In this document: positions 1-8,018 of the stretch, one piece after another | How the letters are laid out: each line of letters begins with the position of its first letter | Numbering within the stretch: position 1 is the stretch's first letter | Assembly (NCBI GenBank): GCA_017546125.1 | Contig: JAFYXO010000028.1 | Coordinates: forward strand, 1 to 64,000 | DNA length: 64,000 bases | Source of the DNA: Bacteroidales bacterium | GTDB lineage: Bacteria > Bacteroidota > Bacteroidia > Bacteroidales > UBA932 | Reading direction: 5' to 3' | Position numbers and translations under genes: made by a program | The notes under the pieces: generated by a model | Told to the model about the DNA's origin: nothing | Seen by the model: the letters and a program-made list of their open reading frames with translations, nothing else | The model's database searches: none

Positions 1-102
1 CTTACCGACACGACACCACTTCAAGACCTCTTTAACAAATCTAACTTCAGTATTGACAAAGAACTTGACGGGTTTTATGAACCCACTTTGTTTGATTTTT
101 AA
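1..102 (+). CDS. C-terminal end of an unidentified protein (partial)
   Basis: An open frame enters from the window edge and gives 33 residues ending in EPTLFDF before a TAA stop at 100-102. The fragment is acidic and phenylalanine-rich at its end and I do not recognise it. It converges on the minus-strand gene that stops at 99, so the two stop codons overlap, which is typical of compact convergent genes and supports both ends. Without the upstream sequence no function can be given. Confidence 0.5.
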   Translation, partial: LTDTTPLQDLFNKSNFSIDKELDGFYEPTLFDF

Positions 103-737
103 CTTTTATTAACCGTCCACATTTTTAGTGGACAGCAATGATAACCCCAATCACTTAAATTCAGATTTTCTTTTACAGCAATACAATCCTCAAAAAGACT
201 ATCATAGACATATGATGAAGAGAGCTTTTCCCACATATCAGCCACATCATCTTCCGAACATCCTTCCAATAAAATCTTCATATCCCCATCAAACCTCAAC
301 GCACACTCTGTACCAAAAAATGAAATGTGTATGACATCCTTTACTAAAGTCAATTTTTCAGATGGCATTGGCATCAAAGGGATATGCTGCACATCTGAGG
401 CGAGTTCAAGTTGAATGTCCGGCACATTTATTTCCTCATCAGGAATATCTACATTTTCGTCCAAATAAGGAAGAACCACAGGTGGCACATGTGGCTCTTT
501 TTGGGGTTTATCTGGAGAGGAATGCGCACAATATTGGCTCCATGTTTGCCTCAGGTAATCTGCAAACTGTGCATTCAGTTCCGACCTATAATCAGAAAAT
601 TCCTTTTCTCTCTGTGACTTGAACGTCGATAATTCTTCCTTTTTTTGCTGCTTATACTCATTATAAGTCTGGGCAGACAACACGTGACTGCCCAGAACAT
701 ATATAAATAAAATAAATAGTCTAATAAATCGGCACAT
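99..737 (-). CDS. Secreted protein with N-terminal charged coiled segment, unknown function
   Basis: This is a 212-residue protein with a signal peptide (hydrophobic residues about 4-20, cleavage after the SAQ-like end). The mature part starts with a highly charged, probably coiled stretch of about 40 residues with repeated YxxxxxQKKEELSTFKSQREKEF-like heptads (Tyr, Lys, Glu, Gln). A proline-rich linker follows, then a cysteine-containing C-terminal region. Bacteroidales encode many proteins with this type of charged N-terminus, but their function is not known to me. It is the last gene of the minus-strand operon that starts at 4653; its start overlaps the end of the preceding gene by 17 bases, so translation is probably coupled. 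Confidence 0.75.
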   Translation of the reverse strand: MCRFIRLFILFIYVLGSHVLSAQTYNEYKQQKKEELSTFKSQREKEFSDYRSELNAQFADYLRQTWSQYCAHSSPDKPQKEPHVPPVVLPYLDENVDIPDEEINVPDIQLELASDVQHIPLMPMPSEKLTLVKDVIHISFFGTECALRFDGDMKILLEGCSEDDVADMWEKLSSSYVYDSLFEDCIAVKENLNLSDWGYHCCPLKMWTVNKS

Positions 738-3252
738 TTTTAAATTCTATCCTTGTGGTTCCTCTATTGAAACTATTCGAATGCATATATGCCCAAACTT
801 CTAACAAAAAATATGCTTTTGAAGCTGTTTCCGGAACATCAAACAGAGTGACGGAACCTTGGCAAGGAACATCTTCCGGGAAACTAATTGTAATAACATT
901 ATTTATACTAGAGCCTCTCACAGATTGTTTACCTCTGAACTCTACAATTGCTTTATCATAACTATATGCTGTACCCAGATTATCATATGCTAATGATGAC
1001 CTGGCCCCCGGTGCATAAACGCGCCAATCCTGTACTATACCAAAGCCGGTATTGAGTAATTGATACTTCAATTCAACATTGTTTCCATCTCTCTTACAAC
1101 TGATAATTTTCGCCGTAATACGGGAATCTGGGGTACTTATAGTAGCCGATGAATAGTCCTCTACTAAAACATATTTGGCTGTAACATTCATCTGTACTTT
1201 ATTCACACCATCAGTGATATAGAAGAAAGTATCAAGATCAGATTTCATTGCACTCCTCTTAAGTGTTAATGTAACTGTAGTTTTTCCGTTTACAGCAATT
1301 GTACCCGCACTCTTTGATAAAGAAAATAAGCTATTGTCAATATCTACCACTGACCAGTTAAGATTAGCAGAACCTATATTCGATATATCAAAGCTAAGTT
1401 CGGATTTATCATCTCCGAAATCAAATTCAGTAGGAGTAATTGTCATTTTAGCTGCATTTGCTACGTGTTTAGCTGTAACTTTCACAGAGATCTCCTTGGA
1501 TCCACCTACAATAACAAAAGTGGCACTTATATCCTTGGTCATATTTTCTCGATCCAGTTTCACTTTCACTATCTTGGTTCCAGATGCCTCTATGGTTCCG
1601 TAAGTTTCTGACAATGAAATCAGAGTCTCTGTCAGCTTTTCTATTTTCCATTCTAGGTCGGCTGTACCTATATTATCAATCGTAAGTACCAACTCTTTTT
1701 CATCTTCACCAAAATCAAGCTCTGTAGGCGACACCACCATATTGGCCTTCTTATCCACCCTTGTACCCCTGACAATAACTACCTCTTCATGAATGCCGTC
1801 AGAGAAAATAAGTGAGGTACTAATACTGCTTGGCATTATTTCTCTATCCAGACTGACCTTCAGTACTTTAGATCCACCCGGATTAACAACTCCAGCTGTA
1901 TCGGATACAGATATACTCTCTTCCGACATCTGGTTCAAAGTCCATTTTAGAGCCGCTGTACCTTCATTTTTGATTATTATATACTCTTCGGATGAGTCCT
2001 GACCAAAGTCTATCTCAGATGGGGTAATTTTCATTACGGCCTCAGCTGTCTTTTTGACGGCCTTGACACTTACCGGTTTATCACTTGTGCCATCAGACAC
2101 TACAAATGTAGTATTGATATCACCGGTCATCTTGCTTCTGTCAAGCTTAACTTTCACGACCTTTGTTCCATTTGGTTCAATTACCCCTTCAGAATCTGAA
2201 ACAGAGAGAGAACTTTCTGTCAATTTATCGATCTTCCAATTCAAATTTGCTGTACCTGTGTTTTTGATTGTCAGACTGAGCTCACTTTTTGATTCACCAA
2301 AATCCAGTTCAGTAGGAGACACCTCCATTTTTGACTGCTTGGTTACTTTCTTGGCAGAAACAGAGACAGAATGATCTTTGGTACCATCCGATATAGTAAA
2401 GGATGTATTTAGGTCCTGAGTAAGCTTTTCCCTGTCAAGATAGACCTTAATCACTTTTGATCCACCTGCATCAATAGTACCCAGACTGTCAGAAAGTGAA
2501 ATACTGGTCGATACAACATCTTTAAGCTGCCAGTTTACAGCAGCCGTTCCGGTATTCTTTAACTCCAGTTCCTCCTCTGACGATGTTTCTCCGAAGTTGA
2601 TAGAGGTCTTATTTAGTGTCAACTCCCCTTTGCTTGTACCTTTTGGCAAACAAGAAATGGCTATTGGATAAGAATTACCATTTGAAGTCAGATTAAGAAC
2701 TACAGACTTCTCTGATGATACATAATCCCTGTTTACTGAAAACACTATAGTTTGTACCTTTTTGCTGGCAATTCTACCGGACTTAGGATTTGCAGAGAGC
2801 CAATTTACATTCTGAAGATCCAACTGCCAGGCAACCTCTGCTCCACCGATATTAGTAATAGATACAGAAAGATGTGTATGGATTGATTCAAAATTGAGGC
2901 TTGATGGTTCCACTTTAAGTCCATCTTTAGCTATGAGACTTATGTCACAACTAACCCTTTCACCAGGTACCACTGTCACCTGCTTGTTATTGAATTCATA
3001 CCCTTCAGCCTGTACACTTACTTTATATTGACCTGCATCGAGATCTTTAAATTCAAAACGACCGGTACTTCCTGATATGGTTGATTCATTCCCAGGAGAT
3101 AATGTTATCTCTGCATTAGATATAGGCTGGCCCGACTTTGAATCTGAAACAAAACCATAAATACTTCCGAAAAGCTCAGGCTCTTCTATTGGTTCACAAC
3201 CGATTAGAACAGCTACAATTATCAACAGTAAACTTAAGATTATCTTTTTCAT
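721..3252 (-). CDS. Surface lipoprotein with carboxypeptidase-regulatory-like domain and six Ig-like repeats
   Basis: This 843-residue lipoprotein has a lipobox ending at Cys19 (VLIGC). Residues about 28-110 form a carboxypeptidase-regulatory-like beta domain (IYGFVSDSKSGQPISNAEI). Six tandem repeats of about 97 residues follow, roughly 113-700. Each opens with a LxxSPTELDFG-like strand, then TIxNxGTAxLxW, then a SDSxGxIxxxGxKxVKVxLDR block and a SDGxxxxxVxVxA end. They resemble the immunoglobulin-like folds of choice-of-anchor and BACON-type proteins. Repeats 2-5 are the most alike, and repeat 1 is the most diverged. The last 140 residues form a different domain (NTGFGIVQDWRVY). It probably acts as a long rod at the cell surface. 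It belongs to the operon starting at 4653. Confidence 0.85.
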   Translation of the reverse strand: MKKIILSLLLIIVAVLIGCEPIEEPELFGSIYGFVSDSKSGQPISNAEITLSPGNESTISGSTGRFEFKDLDAGQYKVSVQAEGYEFNNKQVTVVPGERVSCDISLIAKDGLKVEPSSLNFESIHTHLSVSITNIGGAEVAWQLDLQNVNWLSANPKSGRIASKKVQTIVFSVNRDYVSSEKSVVLNLTSNGNSYPIAISCLPKGTSKGELTLNKTSINFGETSSEEELELKNTGTAAVNWQLKDVVSTSISLSDSLGTIDAGGSKVIKVYLDREKLTQDLNTSFTISDGTKDHSVSVSAKKVTKQSKMEVSPTELDFGESKSELSLTIKNTGTANLNWKIDKLTESSLSVSDSEGVIEPNGTKVVKVKLDRSKMTGDINTTFVVSDGTSDKPVSVKAVKKTAEAVMKITPSEIDFGQDSSEEYIIIKNEGTAALKWTLNQMSEESISVSDTAGVVNPGGSKVLKVSLDREIMPSSISTSLIFSDGIHEEVVIVRGTRVDKKANMVVSPTELDFGEDEKELVLTIDNIGTADLEWKIEKLTETLISLSETYGTIEASGTKIVKVKLDRENMTKDISATFVIVGGSKEISVKVTAKHVANAAKMTITPTEFDFGDDKSELSFDISNIGSANLNWSVVDIDNSLFSLSKSAGTIAVNGKTTVTLTLKRSAMKSDLDTFFYITDGVNKVQMNVTAKYVLVEDYSSATISTPDSRITAKIISCKRDGNNVELKYQLLNTGFGIVQDWRVYAPGARSSLAYDNLGTAYSYDKAIVEFRGKQSVRGSSINNVITISFPEDVPCQGSVTLFDVPETASKAYFLLEVWAYMHSNSFNRGTTRIEFKNVPIY

Positions 3253-3260
3253 TTTGATTA

Positions 3261-4043
3261 TTAGAATTTCATTGTCAACATTAAACCAAAATCTTGGGTT
3301 GCCATATAAGGGTTAAAGTCAAATTGGACATTTCCTGCCACAATATGTTTTTTACCTTTGGCGACAATACCATCTATCACGTTCCAGGCGTAAAGTGCTA
3401 CAGCACCTGCTACCAAGCCATTTCTGACACCAGTAACTCTATTGGCTGCTTCTGTATAAGTTTTGATATATTCGGCATTATGAGAACTGGAAGCTTTTGC
3501 CAAATAACTACTTCTCATACTTTGACAAACCACTATACCTCCTATAGCAGCCACTTCTCCTGCTATAAAGACCACACCTTTACCTACACTTCCTTTGTAA
3601 ATTTGAGCCATACCTGGAACAAGAACTCTCGCAGAAAAGCCATATTCATTGGTCACATGTACGGGGTCGTATTCAAACGTCGGATTTTTAGCTGTCTGAA
3701 CAAGCAGATAAACAGTGTACCCTGCAGATGTATGGTCCACATACTCATCTATAATTCTCGATTTGACGATAAGTTCATGACCAGCACTCACATTTATATC
3801 TCTACTATTATTTATAGAGACAGAAGCCTCTGTTCCGGTAGCGATACTTCTTCTGCTGATAATTTCACTTATAGCTCTATTTCGTGCACTTGGTAAATCA
3901 TAATCAAAAGCATGTACCACTTCCAAATATGAGTACTGCATCTCCTTGAAGTATCCAGACACCCAAGATGGTTTCTCATCATTACTACCGTAAAGCAGTA
4001 ATGATGAGAAAACTATCGAAAATATTAATATGATTCTTTTCAT
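3261..4043 (-). CDS. LPP20-like plus DUF5683-like membrane-associated protein
   Basis: The chosen ATG (4043) lies one base after the upstream stop codon and starts a clear signal peptide (MKRIILIFSIVFSSLLLYGS); an in-frame start 24 codons earlier would lie inside the upstream gene. The 260-residue product has an N-terminal region with PSWVSGYF and ARNRAISEIISRR, as in LPP20-type lipoproteins that oligomerise in envelopes. The C-terminal half has PGMAQIYKGSVGKGVVFI and several hydrophobic helices, as in DUF5683 proteins. The match to both families is from memory, so the call is moderate. It sits between the small lipoprotein and the repeat protein and probably works with them at the envelope. 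Confidence 0.7.
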   Translation of the reverse strand: MKRIILIFSIVFSSLLLYGSNDEKPSWVSGYFKEMQYSYLEVVHAFDYDLPSARNRAISEIISRRSIATGTEASVSINNSRDINVSAGHELIVKSRIIDEYVDHTSAGYTVYLLVQTAKNPTFEYDPVHVTNEYGFSARVLVPGMAQIYKGSVGKGVVFIAGEVAAIGGIVVCQSMRSSYLAKASSSHNAEYIKTYTEAANRVTGVRNGLVAGAVALYAWNVIDGIVAKGKKHIVAGNVQFDFNPYMATQDFGLMLTMKF

Positions 4044-4044
4044 A

Positions 4045-4653
4045 CTATTTCTGCTTTTGCTCTTTGTATGCAGCAAGTGCAGCCTCAGTATCTTTACGGA
4101 ACTGATATTCCTCAAAGTTTATAGCAGTTTTCTCTTCTGGAGTAAGAACATCATTAACTTTCTCTGCTACCTTTTCTGCCAAAATGGTTTTAGAAATTAC
4201 AAGACCTACATAGCACTCTACCATACCATCTGCACCAACTGCACCAAAACTTACACATTTTGCCTGAGCATCATTCAAAACCGCATCTACAATCTGGTCA
4301 CCTGCCATTTGAAGCTTGGTATTAATATCATTTCCTCTATTATTGCCTATTGTTGATGAATAATTTCTTATAATACCTAAATATGCGTTGTGATATTTTG
4401 AACGAATCAGGTCCTTTGCATTTTCCTGAGCAAACAACTGAAGCTTACCCTTCTGATATGAAGAACCACGGAAAATACCTGTTGCAGCAAAATTTTCATT
4501 ATTTTCATACTGTGTCATATCGCATGGCATACTATATACCTCTCCGAAAGGAGCAGTGCTTTGATTTGCAGCACTTGATACTACTTTCTGTGTACCACAG
4601 GATACCAACATTGCCATAGCAGGAACAGCCAAAAAAAGGATAGTCTTTTTCAT
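4045..4653 (-). CDS. Small LPP20-like lipoprotein, first gene of operon
   Basis: This 202-residue lipoprotein has a lipobox ending at Cys19 (AMLVSCG) and no recognised catalytic motif. The middle part (LFAQENAKDLIRSKYHNAY and the later AGDQIVDAVLNDAQAKCV) has the helix-strand layout of LPP20-like proteins. The C-terminus is a charged helix rich in Glu and Lys. It leads a minus-strand operon of four genes (4653 down to 99). A structured RNA with a terminator-like 3' end lies only 55 bases upstream, so expression could depend on read-through of that element or on a weak TATCTTTA box about 25 bases before the start. Confidence 0.8.
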   Translation of the reverse strand: MKKTILFLAVPAMAMLVSCGTQKVVSSAANQSTAPFGEVYSMPCDMTQYENNENFAATGIFRGSSYQKGKLQLFAQENAKDLIRSKYHNAYLGIIRNYSSTIGNNRGNDINTKLQMAGDQIVDAVLNDAQAKCVSFGAVGADGMVECYVGLVISKTILAEKVAEKVNDVLTPEEKTAINFEEYQFRKDTEAALAAYKEQKQK

Positions 4654-4708
4654 AAGTCTTGAATATTAAAGATAAATCCGGCACTACCCCATTCCGAAGT
4701 TCATATAT

Positions 4709-4974
4709 AAAAAAAGACGTGGGAGTCTGTACATGTACGCTTATTCTATCATCAGGCCTTCGCATGCCTATCAACCAGAATAAGCAACGAAGTAAGCCCA
4801 CGTCCCAAGCGCATATACAGATTGCCCAGAATAGGCAATGAATATAAACACGACGCGAACGTACTGTTGCCATTTCCTCTCGGTTGATAATCAAAGTTGC
4901 GAAGTTTGATGATGAGAGTAAAACGCTCAGTAACGTCTTCAATATGTAAAACCTATAGATACTAATCCATAAGT
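4709..4974 (-). ncRNA. Structured RNA with crossing helices, copy A (leader of the 4653 operon or independent RNA)
   Basis: Minus-strand transcription from the promoter at 4980-5010 would give about 265 bases. Helix P2 pairs 4898-4904 with 4758-4764 and 4882-4889 with 4769-4776 around an 8x4 internal loop. Helix P1 pairs 4797-4804 with 4716-4723 and is followed by seven U. P3 pairs 4777-4785 with 4739-4747, and a local hairpin lies at 4821-4839. P1 and P3 cross P2, so this is either an H-type pseudoknot or a pair of alternative folds. The copy at 45195-45413 keeps P1, P2, the internal-loop ACUUU, the adjoining AGGAAAU and the U tract, with compensatory changes in the helices. I cannot assign it to a known RNA family. 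This element fills the 400-base gap between 4654 and 5056. Confidence 0.7.
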
Positions 4975-4979
4975 CTTAG

Positions 4980-5010
4980 CAAAATTAAAAATAATTTGTA
5001 AGTAAAACAA
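4980..5010 (-). promoter_or_regulatory. Consensus Bacteroidota promoter for RNA copy A
   Basis: On the minus strand TTG (5010-5008) is followed after exactly 20 bases by TAATTTTG (4987-4980), the full TTG-N19-21-TAnnTTTG pattern. Transcription would start near 4974. There is no coding frame nearby on this strand other than the lipoprotein operon 300 bases downstream. Confidence 0.75.
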
Positions 5011-5056
5011 AATTACATCATTTAGTTTACAGAAGAGGGAGTTAACGATGAGAGGA

Positions 5057-5920
5057 CTACTTCTTCTGGTACATCTTCAGCCTCTGGACATAAGCACTCT
5101 TGAGGATGCCGTTTTCGAGGAGGGCATCGAGGGTAAAAGAGGATGAATCGACGGTACGGCGGTAGCGGTCGATGCCTCGGGCCGCGTATTTGCCTATGTA
5201 TGGATGTCTGGCCATAGAGTCCACTGGCATATGGTAAAGATCCAGAGGGATTATCAGAGAAGTGTCGACATAGACCCTGTCAGCAAAGCCGACAAATCTC
5301 GCTGAGTCTATTCCGTAAATATCCATCAGCTGCTCCGGCGATGCAAACGACCCACCAAGCCTCTTCCTGAAGTCGACTATCTTCCTCGCATAATAGCCAC
5401 CGATACCGTAGAGGGTCATAAGTATAGTGGTATCGGCACTGTTCAGTTCGACTTTCGGTTTTGGCTTACGGACCGGTCTGGGAGGGAGCTTTTCCAGCGA
5501 GAAGGTCCGCGCCACCACTCCGGAGAGGTCCCTTCGCTGTACTGCTAATGTATCTGTCTGCAGAGAGCTCTCGTGTTGCCCTCCCAGCAATGCTCCATCC
5601 GACGGCACCCCATCACTTTCCCGCGCTCGATTTTGGCGATTTTCTGACGCGGCAGCCGATTTTTGCCCGTCCCGCGCTTGTTTTTGGCCAAATTCAGACG
5701 CGGCAGGCTGCCTTTGCCCGTCCCGCGCACACTTTTGGTCAAATCCGGACGCGGGAATATCGGCACCGGTTACAGATTGCTCCGCAACCAGCTCCCTATT
5801 GTACTTTCTGATCTCGATCACCTTCGCCACGAAGAAGACAAACTGCAGCGAAAGGAAAATGAATACAAGTGCTACTAACCCTACCGACAGGCTTTTAGAT
5901 ATTTTCTCTTTTTCCCACAT
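5057..5920 (-). CDS. Membrane-anchored helix-hairpin-helix (ComEA-like) protein
   Basis: The 287-residue protein has one N-terminal membrane helix (about 11-34), then a low-complexity linker of about 100 residues, then HhH motifs. The linker holds 17-residue tandem repeats (ARDGQK, AASE). The HhH part is ELNSADTTILMTLYGIGGYY followed by ARKIVDFRKRLGGSF and EQLMDIYGI, as in ComEA-type DNA-binding proteins, and a second HhH-like copy (HPYIGKYAARGIDRYRR) follows. The family binds DNA without sequence specificity at the cell surface or periplasm; a role in DNA uptake is inference. Its start overlaps the end of rsmI by 26 bases, implying co-transcription. The linker DNA is GC-rich compared with its surroundings. 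Confidence 0.75.
   Translation of the reverse strand: MWEKEKISKSLSVGLVALVFIFLSLQFVFFVAKVIEIRKYNRELVAEQSVTGADIPASGFDQKCARDGQRQPAASEFGQKQARDGQKSAAASENRQNRARESDGVPSDGALLGGQHESSLQTDTLAVQRRDLSGVVARTFSLEKLPPRPVRKPKPKVELNSADTTILMTLYGIGGYYARKIVDFRKRLGGSFASPEQLMDIYGIDSARFVGFADRVYVDTSLIIPLDLYHMPVDSMARHPYIGKYAARGIDRYRRTVDSSSFTLDALLENGILKSAYVQRLKMYQKK
5631..5760. repeat. 51-bp tandem repeat inside the HhH gene
   Basis: Units start at 5631, 5682 and 5733 with the shared beginning TTTTGG and share GACGCGG and CCCGTCCCGCGC blocks; the third is partial. The period is 51 bases (17 codons), so length changes would stay in frame. The unit codes for the hydrophilic linker between the membrane helix and the DNA-binding domain. 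Confidence 0.8.
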
Positions 5921-6590
5921 AATCCGTCCCCTCCACTATCAACACTATTTCACCTTTAGGTTCATTCTGGGTATACCAGGCACTCAGCTCCGCAAGGGTT
6001 CCACGACGGGTCTCCTCGTGCAGCTTGCTTATCTCACGTGAGACAGAGGCGCGACGCTCTGCCCCGAAAAATTCAGACATCTGGGTCAATGTCTTCGCCA
6101 AACGGTATGGCGATTCGTAGAATATCATTGTCCTCGGCTCTGTGGCAAGCTCTGTAAGCTTGGTCTGGCGACCCTTCTTCACAGGGAGGAATCCCTCAAA
6201 TGCGAATCTGTCGCAAGGGAATCCTGAATTGACCAATGCCGGAACAAATGCTGTGGCTCCGGGGAGGGTCTCCACCTCCACTCCATGCTCCACGCAGGTA
6301 CGGACCAATAGGAAACCCGGGTCGGAAATGCCGGGGGTACCTGCATCTGAGATAAGTGCCACATCGGCCCCTGCGAGAATCCTCTCGCAGATTGCCTCTG
6401 CATTCTTATGCTCATTGAATTTATGGTGCGACATCGTGCGGGTCTGAATCTCAAACTTTTTCAGCAGCACGGAACTTGTACGAGTATCCTCCGCAAAAAT
6501 CACATCCACCTCTTTCAAAACTCGGATTGCCCTAAAGGTCATATCCTCCAAATTCCCCACCGGAGTGGGCACAATGTACAATTTTGCCAT
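5895..6590 (-). CDS. rsmI: 16S rRNA (cytidine(1402)-2'-O)-methyltransferase
   Basis: The 231-residue protein has the tetrapyrrole-methylase-fold signature of RsmI: LYIVPTPVGNLEDMTFRA at the N-terminus, AEDTRTSSVLLKKF, the SAM-pocket segment LISDAGTPGISDPGFLLV and LPGATAFVPALVNSG, then FYESPYRLAKTL. It 2'-O-methylates C1402 in the decoding centre of 16S rRNA using SAM. It is close to the short form of the family, lacking a long C-terminal extension. The 3' end overlaps the following HhH gene. No promoter box is obvious immediately upstream, and the 14-base gap to the preceding minus-strand gene suggests co-transcription with it. Confidence 0.95.
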   Translation of the reverse strand: MAKLYIVPTPVGNLEDMTFRAIRVLKEVDVIFAEDTRTSSVLLKKFEIQTRTMSHHKFNEHKNAEAICERILAGADVALISDAGTPGISDPGFLLVRTCVEHGVEVETLPGATAFVPALVNSGFPCDRFAFEGFLPVKKGRQTKLTELATEPRTMIFYESPYRLAKTLTQMSEFFGAERRASVSREISKLHEETRRGTLAELSAWYTQNEPKGEIVLIVEGTDYVGKRENI

Positions 6591-6604
6591 ATTTCAATCG
6601 GGTG

Positions 6605-7387
6605 TTAATTTCTAAATTTTCTCCTTACCTCCATATAGAAACGATATACCAATGGTGAGCTTTCGTCCCACTCAGGGTAGGCATCCCTCATATCGCTCAC
6701 CACCTCATCGAAGGTAGAGGTCTCATTGATCCTGTCAAGGGTGATATTGAACTGCTCGCTATCTCCGTCAAACAGGTCTCTGATGAAAGTTAGACGGTCA
6801 TTGAAGCTCAGTGCAGACTGGATCATCTCCACTTTAGGGCCTGGGATATCGACCATCCAGGGGATGGTTTTGCTCTGGGCCACATCCGCAATGGTATTGC
6901 GCTCTACAAACAGGTCTGCAACCATCGTTTTAGGGGCAGCATGAACTTCGTTCAAATCGGTAACGGTGAAAAATGTCTCTTCAGTCTCAGGCTCGTGAAC
7001 TATCACCGGTGCAGCAGCAGAAACGGACTGGGGTGCTGAGACAGGTTCACGCACAGCAACAGGTTCGGGTACGGCAACAGGCTCAGAAACAACGGCAGGT
7101 CCTGGCACAGCTACCGGTTCAGTGGCCACTGCTGGCTCTGATGAAGCTACTGGCTCAGGGACTGCTGCTGGTTTTGGTACAGCTGCAGGCTCTGGAACAG
7201 TCACTGGTTCGGGGCGTATCACTTCAGGAGCGGCTACTACCCTTGGCTCCTCTGCCACTTTTTTCTCAAGCGCAACTACCTTCTCCTTAAGTATCTGTAT
7301 CTCTTCCCTTTGCGCTTCAAGTTCAGCTACCAGTTGTAAAGAAACTCTCTCCAACAGAGATTTTATCTCAGAAATTCTATCTGCCAT
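6605..7387 (-). CDS. Coiled-coil protein with Pro-Val-Glu-Ala repeat linker, unknown function
   Basis: Residues 1-45 form a coiled coil (heptads in IKSLLERVSLQLVAEL and EEIQILKEKVVALEKKV). Residues about 46-130 are a repeat of PEPVAVPEPAAV-like units. The last 130 residues are folded-looking, ending with NITLDRINETSTFDEVVSDM and a basic tail. There is no signal peptide, so the protein is cytoplasmic. I recognise it only as a conserved type of Bacteroidetes protein next to tdk or rsmI. It is divergent from tdk with 54 bases between start codons, and a TACTTTTG box (7436-7429) can serve as its promoter. Confidence 0.75.
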   Translation of the reverse strand: MADRISEIKSLLERVSLQLVAELEAQREEIQILKEKVVALEKKVAEEPRVVAAPEVIRPEPVTVPEPAAVPKPAAVPEPVASSEPAVATEPVAVPGPAVVSEPVAVPEPVAVREPVSAPQSVSAAAPVIVHEPETEETFFTVTDLNEVHAAPKTMVADLFVERNTIADVAQSKTIPWMVDIPGPKVEMIQSALSFNDRLTFIRDLFDGDSEQFNITLDRINETSTFDEVVSDMRDAYPEWDESSPLVYRFYMEVRRKFRN

Positions 7388-7400
7388 CGTAAGATTTTTT

Positions 7401-7436
7401 TAACTTTGCGACATTAAAAGTCTATCCACAAAAGTA
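7401..7436. promoter_or_regulatory. Divergent promoter boxes between tdk and the coiled-coil gene
   Basis: TAACTTTG at 7401-7408 faces tdk and ends 33 bases before its ATG. TACTTTTG on the minus strand (7436-7429) faces the gene starting at 7387. Both match TAnnTTTG exactly, but neither has a clear TTG at the ideal distance. The boxes face one another within 36 bases. Confidence 0.55.
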
Positions 7437-7441
7437 CTTAA

Positions 7442-8017
7442 ATGTTTTTAGAAAACGCAAAAAAATCGGGCTGCATAGAGGTGATTTGCGGCTCCATGTT
7501 CTCGGGAAAGACCGAGGAGCTCATCAGAAGACTACGTAGAGCAAAATTCGCCCATCTGAAGGTGGAGATTTTCAAGCCTATGATAGATATAAGATACTCT
7601 GAGGAGGAGGTGGTATCGCACAATGCGACATCTATCCTATCTACCCCAGTGGAATCTTCCAGCAGCATCCTCCTTTTGAGCCACGATGTAGATGTAGTGG
7701 GGATAGACGAGGCCCAATTCTTCGATGACGGTATCGTGGAGGTGTGCCAGAAATTAGCAAACAGCGGAGTAAGGGTAATAGTAGCCGGCCTTGATATGGA
7801 CTATCTGGGCAAACCTTTCGGTCCGATGCCCACTTTGATGGCCATAGCCGAGCATGTGGACAAAGTTCACGCCATCTGTGTAAAATGCGGTGACCCTGCA
7901 CAACACTCGCACAGACTTTCACAAAGCGACAAACTTGTGGAGTTAGGGGAGACAGACAAATACGAGCCCCTATGCAGACACTGCTTCAATAAAGCAAATC
8001 CTCACCTGGAGCAATAG
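7442..8017 (+). CDS. tdk: Thymidine kinase
   Basis: The 191-residue protein is a type II thymidine kinase that phosphorylates thymidine to dTMP in nucleotide salvage. The P-loop GSMFSGKT is at residues 17-24, the Walker B-like DEAQFFD is near residue 90, and the thymidine lasso region ([15 protein letters not shown]) follows. The zinc cysteines are the pairs CVKCG and CRHC near the C-terminus. The length is normal for the family. The ATG at 7442 is 33 bases after a TAACTTTG box. It converges on the following minus-strand gene with one base between stops. Confidence 0.96.
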   Translation: MFLENAKKSGCIEVICGSMFSGKTEELIRRLRRAKFAHLKVEIFKPMIDIRYSEEEVVSHNATSILSTPVESSSSILLLSHDVDVVGIDEAQFFDDGIVEVCQKLANSGVRVIVAGLDMDYLGKPFGPMPTLMAIAEHVDKVHAICVKCGDPAQHSHRLSQSDKLVELGETDKYEPLCRHCFNKANPHLEQ

Positions 8018-8018
8018 A

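Noticed and set aside
4532-4942. Minus-strand frame of 136 codons crossing RNA copy A and the lipoprotein start
   Set aside because: It overlaps the well supported lipoprotein gene in another frame, runs through the RNA helices, and has no counterpart at copy B, where the frame is closed.
4709-4974. Naming the RNA as 6S, tmRNA, RNase P RNA or SRP RNA
   Set aside because: The crossing helices do not fit 6S; no tRNA-like ends or GAGGAAAGUC-type RNase P core are seen, and two diverged copies argue against single-copy housekeeping RNAs. A match to a Rfam family that I cannot recall remains possible.
6973-7403. Plus-strand frames rich in Gln/Leu or Gly/Thr
   Set aside because: They are shadows of the Pro-Val-Glu-Ala repeat coding region on the minus strand.
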